A DNA stretch of 64,000 nucleotides, from contig JAAYQR010000019.1 in the NCBI GenBank assembly GCA_012519205.1, forward strand, positions 1-64,000. Reading direction: 5' to 3'. Position 1 is the stretch's first letter; each line of letters begins with the position of its first letter. Positions 37,302 through 44,565 of the stretch are shown here, piece by piece. The translations under genes and the position numbers were made by a program. The stretch comes from Candidatus Epulonipiscium sp. (GTDB lineage Bacteria > Bacillota > Clostridia > Lachnospirales > Defluviitaleaceae). The notes beneath the pieces are model-generated. The model had not been told where the DNA came from. It made no database searches and was given only the letters and a program-made list of their open reading frames with translations.

Positions 37302-37423
37302 GTCTTATCATATTGTTTATAATAGGTAGGATACTAATATATAAGGTACCTAGTTAAGAAACTAAAATTTTTTGTACTGCGTAGGATGATCGGCCGTTAT
37401 TAGTATTATGCCGTCATTTCTAC

Positions 37424-37452
37424 TTGATTGTCATAGAAAAAAGTAATATATT
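37424..37452 (+). promoter_or_regulatory. Aminopeptidase gene promoter
   Basis: TTGATT (37424-37429), 17 nt, then TATATT (37447-37452). Confidence 0.55.
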
Positions 37453-37514
37453 TATATTGAAGCATTAAAATGCCTAAAAGGTTACTACTAAGGACAACAG
37501 AAAGGAGAACAATA

Positions 37515-38750
37515 ATGAATGTAGAACTGTTAAAAAAATATGCAAGGCTTCTTGTAAAAACAGGGGTAAACATCAAAAAGGATCAGCTCTTAATGATTAT
37601 AAGTCCTATAGAAGCAGCACCCTTTACAAGAATCGTTTCGGAAATCGCTTATAAAGAAGGAGCAAAGGATGTACAAATCCTTTGGAAAGATGAAGTATCT
37701 ACCAAGATAAAATATTTATATGCTCCTGAAGAAGTGTTTGAAACATACCCTAGCTGGCAGAAAGATTTTTATATTTCTTATGCTAGAGCTGGAGCAGCAA
37801 TTTTGAATATTTTCGCTGAAGATCCAGAACTCCTTAAGGATATCGATGTAAAGAGGGTTGCAAAATATCAGAAAGTAACCAATACAGAGCTAAAAGAATA
37901 TAGAGATAGAACTATGACTAACCAAAATGCTTGGTGTATTGCATCCATACCTACTGCTGCTTGGGCTAGGAAGGTATATCCTAATGTATCGGAAGGAGAA
38001 GCTGTTGATAAACTATGGGAAGCTATCTTAAAGACGGTACGAGTAGATACTAAAGACCCGGTAGCTTCATGGGAAGAGCATAAGAAGAATTTAGAAAAAA
38101 GAATGGAGGTTTTAAACGCTAGCAAGCTTCAATACCTTCATTATAAAAATGAATTGGGTACTGACCTTAAAATAGAGCTTCCCCCAAATCATATTTGGAC
38201 GGGAGGCGCTGATAAAACACAAGAAGGCAGAGAATTCATAGCCAATATGCCTACAGAGGAAGTATTTACATTACCTAAAAAAGACGGTGTTAATGGCAAA
38301 GTAGTAAGTTCTATACCTCTAAATTATAATGGAAACCTTATAGACAAATTTTCCTTGACCTTTAAAGAGGGAAGAATTGTTGACTCTACCGCTGAAAAGG
38401 GATATGAAAGCCTAAAACATCTTATAGATACCGATGAAGGTTCCCATTACTTAGGAGAAGTGGCATTGGTACCCTATGATTCCCCAATTTCTAATTTAAG
38501 GACTTTATTTTACAACACTTTATTTGATGAAAATGCTTCCTGTCATTTAGCTATAGGCAGAGCTTACTCCCCTTGTATTAAGGGAGGAGAAAAAATGAGT
38601 CCCGAGGAATTAGCTAAAGAAGGTGCTAACGATTCTCTGGTTCACGTAGATTTTATGGTAGGTACTAAGGATCTTGAAATTATGGGAACTACCGTGGACG
38701 GAAAAGAGATTCCTATATTTGAGGGAGGAAATTTCGCATTTGAATCATAA
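37515..38750 (+). CDS. M29-family aminopeptidase
   Basis: A 411-aa metalloaminopeptidase related to AmpS/AmpT and PepS, which remove N-terminal residues in the cytoplasm using two metal ions. Family features are the N-terminal LLKKYARLLVKTGVNIKKDQLLMI, a central GTDLKIELPPNHIWTGG, MPTEEVFTLP, and the ligand-rich end GEVALVPYDSPIS, FDENASCHLAIGRAY and VHVDFMVGTKDLEI. The ATG at 37515 follows AAAGGAG. An in-frame ATG 45 nt upstream has none. The last codons lie inside a 56-bp perfect palindrome, so stop and terminator overlap. Confidence 0.92.
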   Translation: MNVELLKKYARLLVKTGVNIKKDQLLMIISPIEAAPFTRIVSEIAYKEGAKDVQILWKDEVSTKIKYLYAPEEVFETYPSWQKDFYISYARAGAAILNIFAEDPELLKDIDVKRVAKYQKVTNTELKEYRDRTMTNQNAWCIASIPTAAWARKVYPNVSEGEAVDKLWEAILKTVRVDTKDPVASWEEHKKNLEKRMEVLNASKLQYLHYKNELGTDLKIELPPNHIWTGGADKTQEGREFIANMPTEEVFTLPKKDGVNGKVVSSIPLNYNGNLIDKFSLTFKEGRIVDSTAEKGYESLKHLIDTDEGSHYLGEVALVPYDSPISNLRTLFYNTLFDENASCHLAIGRAYSPCIKGGEKMSPEELAKEGANDSLVHVDFMVGTKDLEIMGTTVDGKEIPIFEGGNFAFES

Positions 38751-38793
38751 AAAGTCCTAGGAGATATCTCCTAGGACTTTTTATGATTCAAAT
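38738..38793. terminator. 56-bp perfect palindrome at the 3' end of the aminopeptidase gene
   Basis: Two 28-bp arms (38738-38765 and 38766-38793) are exact reverse complements with no spacer. The left arm begins ATTTGAATCATAAAAAGTCC and contains the last aminopeptidase codons and its TAA. The T5 tract inside the right arm would let it work as a terminator. This is far longer than the 8-14 bp stems of the other terminators here. Confidence 0.9.
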
Positions 38794-38939
38794 CTATTTA
38801 TTATATTTCTATTCCTGTCTTTTGGTTTGCACTAATTCAGCATTATTTTAATGCATTAGGAAAACCTTGTCTACTTTTCTATTAAGCGTATTTACGATAT
38901 AATAATTGTATCAATGAAAACATAAGAAGGGGTATCAAT

Positions 38940-40844
38940 ATGAATTTATTGTCCGTTGAAAACATAACTAAAATATATGGTGACAAAGTATTATTTAAAG
39001 ATATATCCTTTGGGATTAACGAGGGGGATAAAATCGGTTTAATAGGTATTAACGGTACAGGGAAGAGTACTTTCCTAAAGATACTTATAGGGAAAGAGAT
39101 TCCCGATTATGGCAGTATTACTACTATTAATGGCATTAGGATTGAATATCTTTCCCAAAATCCCAGTTTTGACGATAACTCCACGGTCCTAGAGCAGATT
39201 TTTAATGGCAACAATCTAACTACCCAGCTTATTAAAGAATATGAAGAGACTTTAGATAAGCTAAATAAAGATGGCCAAAATCAAAACCTTCAAGAAAAAC
39301 TGCTTAAGCTAAATGAAAAAATGGATAAGGCGGATGCCTGGCAACTGGAGAGTGAAGCCAAAACCATCCTAACAAAACTGGGCATTTCTAATTTTGACGC
39401 AAAGGTAGGAACCCTTTCGGGAGGGCAAAGAAAGAGAATTGCCATAGCAGGGGCTCTTATTCGTCCATCGGATTTACTCGTCCTAGATGAACCAACTAAC
39501 CAAATTGATAACGGAACTATTCTTTGGCTGGAGGAATATCTAAATAAGCGAAAAGGTGCTCTTATTATGATTACACATGATAGATATTTTTTAGATAGAA
39601 TAGCAAATAGAATTATCGAACTAGATTGTGGAAACCTTTATGAATATAAAGGCAATTATACAAGGTTTATCGAAGCAAAAGCCTTAAGGGAAGAACAGCA
39701 TAAGATTGACGAAGGAAAAAGGCAAAGACTTTATAAAAAGGAACTGGAATGGATAAGAAGTGGCGTAAGAGCTAGAGGAACCAAGCAAAAAGCAAGAATA
39801 GACAGATTTGAAGCATTACAGAATGAACAAGTTAATACAAACTCTGAGACCATGGAGATATCCGTAGGCACAAGAAGGTTAGGAAAAAAGATAATAGAAC
39901 TAGGCAATATAAGCAAAGCTTTTGGGGATAAAATCCTTATAAAGGATTTTACCTATATATTTTTAAAAGAAGATCGAGTAGGGATTATCGGGCCCAATGG
40001 TAGTGGAAAATCAACTCTTTTAAATATCATCGCCGGGCTAATAAGGCCTGATAAGGGGAGTGTGGAAATAGGAGAAACCATAAAGATAGGCTACTACTCC
40101 CAGGAAAATAAAGATATGGATGAAAGTCTTAGGGTCATTGAATATATAAGAGAAGAGGCGGAGTATATAGAAAGTGGGAACGGCACTAAAATTACGGCAT
40201 CTATGATGCTTGAAAGATTTTTATTTCCTCTAAATATGCAATGGACTCCTATTGGGAAACTTTCCGGAGGTGAAAAGAGAAGGTTGTATTTGCTTAGGGT
40301 TCTTATGGGGTCGCCGAATGTACTTCTTTTGGATGAGCCTACCAATGACCTAGATATTCAAACCCTAGAAATATTAGAAGAATACCTAGAGGAGTTTATG
40401 GGCCCTGTGATTACAGTTTCCCATGATAGGTATTTTTTAGATAAAGTAGTGGAAAAGATTTTTAATTTCGAAGGAGAAGGAATAATAAAAAATTATCCTG
40501 GAAATTTCGAAGATTATCAAAATAGAATCCAAAATAAGATATCAGAGGAAAAGGTTATTTATAGAGAAAAAGAAAAAAAGGATACTAGGAAAAAGAAAAA
40601 AGATACAAAAATTAAATTTACCTTTAAAGAAAAGCAAGAGTTTGAACAAATAGAGGGGTGGATTGAAAAGGCAGAAAACGAGTTAAATGAAATTCATAAT
40701 AAGATAAATAATACAAAAAGTGACTATATACTCTTACAGGAACTAGATAAAGAGCAAAATGAAATAGGAAAACATTTAGAAGAACTAATGGAACGATGGG
40801 AATATCTTAATGAATTAGCAGAAAAAATGAATAATACTAAATAA
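38940..40844 (+). CDS. ABC-F family ATPase (Uup/YfmR type)
   Basis: A 634-aa soluble protein with two ABC domains and no membrane part. Walker A motifs are GINGTGKST and GPNGSGKST, signature motifs LSGGQRKR and LSGGEKRR, and Walker B LLVLDEPTN and VLLLDEPTN. The inter-domain linker has the charged helical pair around residues 240-290 (ELEWIRSGVRARGTKQKARI), as in translation factors that enter the ribosomal E site. A C-terminal coiled coil (about 550-630) is typical of Uup/YfmR. The role is probably easing ribosome stalls. It is monocistronic. Confidence 0.92.
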   Translation: MNLLSVENITKIYGDKVLFKDISFGINEGDKIGLIGINGTGKSTFLKILIGKEIPDYGSITTINGIRIEYLSQNPSFDDNSTVLEQIFNGNNLTTQLIKEYEETLDKLNKDGQNQNLQEKLLKLNEKMDKADAWQLESEAKTILTKLGISNFDAKVGTLSGGQRKRIAIAGALIRPSDLLVLDEPTNQIDNGTILWLEEYLNKRKGALIMITHDRYFLDRIANRIIELDCGNLYEYKGNYTRFIEAKALREEQHKIDEGKRQRLYKKELEWIRSGVRARGTKQKARIDRFEALQNEQVNTNSETMEISVGTRRLGKKIIELGNISKAFGDKILIKDFTYIFLKEDRVGIIGPNGSGKSTLLNIIAGLIRPDKGSVEIGETIKIGYYSQENKDMDESLRVIEYIREEAEYIESGNGTKITASMMLERFLFPLNMQWTPIGKLSGGEKRRLYLLRVLMGSPNVLLLDEPTNDLDIQTLEILEEYLEEFMGPVITVSHDRYFLDKVVEKIFNFEGEGIIKNYPGNFEDYQNRIQNKISEEKVIYREKEKKDTRKKKKDTKIKFTFKEKQEFEQIEGWIEKAENELNEIHNKINNTKSDYILLQELDKEQNEIGKHLEELMERWEYLNELAEKMNNTK

Positions 40845-40847
40845 AAC

Positions 40848-40946
40848 TCAACGTTTTCTATTTATAACAAACGCAATTACGATAGCTAATATAATTCCAA
40901 GACAAAAAATGCCGCCAAACGCAATAAGAAGATTTGATCTAACCAT
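40848..40946 (-). CDS. 32-aa single-span membrane peptide
   Basis: GAGGAG stands 6 nt before an ATG (40946) that opens 32 codons: MVRSNLLIAFGGIFC then a continuous hydrophobic run, ending with the basic anchor NRKR and TGA at 40848-40850. The ribosome binding site and the positive-inside charge pattern support a real product. It lies 3 nt from the end of the convergent ABC-F gene. I recognise no family. Confidence 0.6.
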   Translation of the reverse strand: MVRSNLLIAFGGIFCLGIILAIVIAFVINRKR

Positions 40947-41020
40947 AATATGCTCCTCTGTTTTTATATAATTGTAACATAACAAGAAAGTGAAAACAAT
41001 CAATTTAAATTATTTAAAAG

Positions 41021-41075
41021 ATATATAAAAACAGCTGCCATTAGGTAAATTCTAACGGCAGCTGTTTTTATATAT
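41021..41075. terminator. Long near-perfect hairpin after the DUF6320-type gene
   Basis: A 24-bp left arm (41021-41044) pairs with 41052-41075 with a single mismatch and a 7-nt loop. The core is ACAGCTGCC with GGCAGCTGT, flanked by A and T tracts on both strands. It ends the minus-strand acyltransferase/DUF6320 transcript. Confidence 0.85.
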
Positions 41076-41171
41076 TAATTAAAGGGGGGTGTATAACAAA
41101 TTTGATTTATATATTTATTATAGGGGGTAAATATGAATTAGGTATGAACACGATATTACAAGTTGATGAAA

Positions 41172-41896
41172 TTATATATGCAGCTTACTTTTTATTTTTT
41201 CTTTAAGTTTGTCAGGCAGCCTATAATATAAACTTATTAGTAAAAGGGCAGTAGACATAAGGACAATGGATACAATTAGTGACCAAGTAAATTTTATAGG
41301 CCTGTTAGACTGATGATTAAGAATGTACTCAAGGCCGATAGAAAACAAGGAAATCCCTACGCATAAATGAGAAGGTATAAAAATAAATTGATTTTTAAAT
41401 TTACTTCTATTATATAGATAAAGAAGAAAAAAAGAAATGATTATAGAAAGTATAATAATAGGTAAAGCATGTGAGTAGCACCAGGTTACATTATAATCTA
41501 CATAATCAAGTCCAAAGGTTAAACAAAAAGTGGTAATACCCATACCTAGTATGGAGTAGTAATGGTTTTTTATGTAGCCAAAAAGGAGAAAAACATAAAA
41601 CCAGGAAGAAATAACACTTATAATGCTATACTTTATTGCATATTGACTTATATTAATGAATGAATTAATAGCCATTAAAATGAATACTGCACTAAATATT
41701 AAAATAGATAAAGTAAAAAATATTTGATTTTTGACTTTAAGTATTTTTTCATAATATATATTTTCGGCCTCGGGGAATTTTGATTCTTCTAAAAAAATTC
41801 ATTCTCTTCTGTTGTCTTAGGCACAGGGAAAGTGCAAAGAGGACAATTTTTAACTCTATAATCCAGCTCAACACCGCATTTTGGACAGTAAGGCAT
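41172..41896 (-). pseudogene. DUF6320-type zinc-ribbon membrane protein, single-base frameshift
   Basis: The frame starts at ATG 41896 behind GGGAGTG with a zinc ribbon (MPYCPKCGVEL, then NCPLC) and stops after 35 codons. The following frame continues EESKFPEAENIYYEKILKVK, then six or so membrane helices to 41172. The break is in a run of seven A on the + strand (41791-41797, T on the coding strand). One more base gives EFFLEES and joins both parts into about 241 aa. The order zinc ribbon, linker, membrane helices matches DUF6320 proteins, which accompany acyltransferases such as the one ending 4 nt upstream. It may be inactivated, phase-variable or a sequencing error. Confidence 0.8.
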
Positions 41897-41900
41897 AGTA

Positions 41901-43154
41901 TCACTCCCTATTTGTTTCTATTTTAACGGGGATATTCATTCTTCGAATTTTGCGAAAGAATATTTTTTCTATTTCGGTAGCTTTGGTTAAACTTCCAAAG
42001 GAAATATAAATTTTATCTCTATAACTTATTACCCCCGCCTTTATTATGTTTCCACGGCTAGGAGGAGGATAAAACTCGAATCTTTCTATTAAAGATTCAA
42101 TTGATTTCGGCATAGTTATGGGACCAAGGTTAGAAATACTTGTTGTATAATTTCTCTCAGCATATTTATTATAAAGAGTGGGCATCAACATATTCTTAAT
42201 AAAAAGGGGAGTTAATCGTATAAAAAATGATTTCTCGTTCTTTATGTTTTTATGAATATGTTGATTAAAATGTTTTTTATTTATACTCATTTCCATATGA
42301 CCACGAATATAATTTAAAATTTCATCAAAGGAATATATACCTAGGCGAAAGTCTAGTTGGGGAGTAATGCTTATAAAAAAGTTTCTCATAGTTTTGGAAG
42401 GAAAAAATTTTCTGAGGTTTACCGGTACATTCATAACTACTGGATATAACTTTTTAATATTGTTTTGATGGATATATTCTTGAATCGTATCTAAATACAA
42501 AGCTAGTAAAAATTGAGTTAGTGAAGCATTATGATGTTTAGCCATGGCAATTATAGTGTCCACAGGTATAATGCCGGTTATGATATTGTATTCTCCTTTG
42601 GAGTTTAATGGAAAGGGAAAGTGAAAGGCTTTTTTTAATTTGGGGGGAAGTGGTATGCCCTTCCTATAATACCTAAGAAAGGCATCTTCCACTTCTTCTT
42701 TATCTAAAACATGTTTTAATCCCGTTTTAACTCCAAGAAGCCCAAAGTACTCTATAAGGAGAGATTGGAGGAATGTTATGACTCCTGTTCCATCTGTAAT
42801 ACTATGGGATATTTCAATGCTTATTTTATTTCTATAGTACAATACCCTAAATGGAAAGGATTTCTTTCTTTTATATAACATAAACATACAGGGATAGAAA
42901 GTCTCCTTTTGAACCGTGGGATAATTCTCAGTATGTTCATAGTAATACCAAAAAAGACCTCGTTTAAGATTTACCTTGTAGTAGGGGAAACTATCTATTA
43001 TATTTGTTAATGCCTCTTGAAGGATATCTGGTTTTATTAATTTGTATAGGGTAGCAGAAACGCGAAATACAGTAGACACCCTAGTAGAAGTGATAGAAGG
43101 GTAAAGTTTCCCTGCATTATCTAGCCTATACCAAGTTTTTGATTTTTGTTTCAT
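41901..43154 (-). CDS. Condensation/alcohol-acetyltransferase-like acyltransferase
   Basis: A 417-aa protein of the chloramphenicol-acetyltransferase/condensation superfamily. The catalytic motif reads HSITDGTG (HxxxDG, about residues 118-125), preceded by strands that fit the first half of the fold. The C-terminal half has VMNVPVNLRKFFPS and SNLGPITMP, where the solvent channel motif lies in related enzymes. It resembles PapA-like or alcohol acetyltransferases rather than modular NRPS domains. The substrate is unknown. The ATG at 43154 follows GGTGAT. A downstream DUF6320-type gene starts 4 nt after its stop, so the two are coupled. Confidence 0.75.
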   Translation of the reverse strand: MKQKSKTWYRLDNAGKLYPSITSTRVSTVFRVSATLYKLIKPDILQEALTNIIDSFPYYKVNLKRGLFWYYYEHTENYPTVQKETFYPCMFMLYKRKKSFPFRVLYYRNKISIEISHSITDGTGVITFLQSLLIEYFGLLGVKTGLKHVLDKEEVEDAFLRYYRKGIPLPPKLKKAFHFPFPLNSKGEYNIITGIIPVDTIIAMAKHHNASLTQFLLALYLDTIQEYIHQNNIKKLYPVVMNVPVNLRKFFPSKTMRNFFISITPQLDFRLGIYSFDEILNYIRGHMEMSINKKHFNQHIHKNIKNEKSFFIRLTPLFIKNMLMPTLYNKYAERNYTTSISNLGPITMPKSIESLIERFEFYPPPSRGNIIKAGVISYRDKIYISFGSLTKATEIEKIFFRKIRRMNIPVKIETNRE

Positions 43155-43191
43155 ATATATCACCAATCCGAGCATTTATTAATACGTTAAA

Positions 43192-44565
43192 TTACTCTGT
43201 TTTAATTGCACTTAAAGCCGATAACTTCATGGCCCTTCTAGCTGGAAAGTACCCTGCAACCATTCCAATTAAACTACTAAAGATTAAGGAGGCACCTAAG
43301 AGCCAAAAGGGTATAACGGAAACATAAGTTTTTACTCCTTCTTCCGGGGGACCTGTAAACATATCCCCTAATAATCCTCCGGAACTAAAGCGATTAAGTA
43401 AGAATGAGATAAGCAGGCTTATAAGTAGTCCTAATAATCCACCAATAAAACCTATCATTGCTGCTTCTATCAAAAACATTTTTCTGATATCCGTAAGCAG
43501 GGCACCTATAACTTTCATAACACCTATTTCTCTTGTTCTTTCATATATCGACATAATCATTGTATTGGTTATGCCTAAGGCAGCAACCAGCAGGGAAACT
43601 GCACCAATACCTCCTAGTACCATTTGGATTCCCTTAAACATATTTTTAACTTCTTTTAAACCGTCAGACATACTATAAGCTTCAAAACCCATAGCCCTTA
43701 TTTCTTCTAAAACCCCATCAACCTGATGAACGTTCTCAACTTTAACTTTGACATTTTGATAGGTAAATTCTTTAGTACCCTTTTTTTTCGGGATTTTTTG
43801 TCCTTGGGCAGCCTGTAACTTTTCTTCATAATCCCTTTGGGCAAGAATAAGCTTCTTAACGGTATCGGTAGGCATATAGCATCGATAACTGGTTTCATAA
43901 TTTTTTTCTTCCATTATACCTACTACAGTTGCTTTAATAGGTCTAGGAGGCTTAACAATAGGTTTTGGGGCATTCTTTTCTCCGTAATTATGATCAGGTG
44001 AGATTTTTACTGTTTGGTTGAGCATATCAAAAGGAGCTTCTTGCCCTCCATCATATCCACCGTAAAATCTTCCATCAGTATATCCTATTTTACGAAAGTT
44101 CATGGCAACTTGTGTGCCCGCAATGATAACATTGCGATCATCGGCGGTAAAAGTTCTTCCACGGTCTACATTATATCCAAGCTTAGACATTGCTTCGGGG
44201 GTAATTCCTTCTATTTCAATATACCCCTTATATTTTCCGATTATGCTGGGGATATATAGGGAGACAGAGGGAATCACCATCTCTACACTGGTTATAGTTT
44301 CCATTTGTTTTAAATCTTCTTCGGAAATAGAAGGTTCAGTAGTATGAGAAGTCATATTGCCCCAATTAGGCCAAACATTTATTATGGATAAATCACCCCA
44401 ACGTTTCATGGAATTTTCTAGGTTTAGATTCATTGCAAAACCTAAGGAAAGCATAAGTACAATAGAACCAGTCCCTATGATAACTCCTAATATGGTTAAA
44501 GAAGTACGCAGCTTTCGCCGCCATAGATTCCTTATACTCATTAATACCAGATCAAGATTATTCAT
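43192..44565 (-). CDS. ABC transporter permease (MacB/FtsX type)
   Basis: A 457-aa permease. One membrane helix (about residues 20-42, SLTILGVIIGTGSIVLML) is followed by a large external MacB-like domain (about 45-315) and three helices (about 325-348, 375-402, 415-440) forming the FtsX domain, including SIYERTREIGVMKVIGAL. MacB-type systems do not pump across the membrane but move extracytoplasmic substrates or signals mechanically. Its ATG overlaps the end of the exported-protein gene by 8 bp (ATGAATAA), and the ATPase lies upstream, making a three-gene unit. Confidence 0.9.
   Translation of the reverse strand: MNNLDLVLMSIRNLWRRKLRTSLTILGVIIGTGSIVLMLSLGFAMNLNLENSMKRWGDLSIINVWPNWGNMTSHTTEPSISEEDLKQMETITSVEMVIPSVSLYIPSIIGKYKGYIEIEGITPEAMSKLGYNVDRGRTFTADDRNVIIAGTQVAMNFRKIGYTDGRFYGGYDGGQEAPFDMLNQTVKISPDHNYGEKNAPKPIVKPPRPIKATVVGIMEEKNYETSYRCYMPTDTVKKLILAQRDYEEKLQAAQGQKIPKKKGTKEFTYQNVKVKVENVHQVDGVLEEIRAMGFEAYSMSDGLKEVKNMFKGIQMVLGGIGAVSLLVAALGITNTMIMSIYERTREIGVMKVIGALLTDIRKMFLIEAAMIGFIGGLLGLLISLLISFLLNRFSSGGLLGDMFTGPPEEGVKTYVSVIPFWLLGASLIFSSLIGMVAGYFPARRAMKLSALSAIKTE

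Larger units (their letters stand above)
37044..37514. other. Gap of 471 nt between divergent genes
   Basis: It holds one possible CTG-initiated micro-ORF (37158-37301) and a promoter for the aminopeptidase gene (37424-37452). Beyond these I see only AT-rich sequence without repeats, known riboswitch folds or tRNA. Confidence 0.5.

Noticed and set aside
43139-43327. Plus-strand frames across the ABC permease and 812-aa genes
   Set aside because: They are antisense to well-supported genes, with no start signals.
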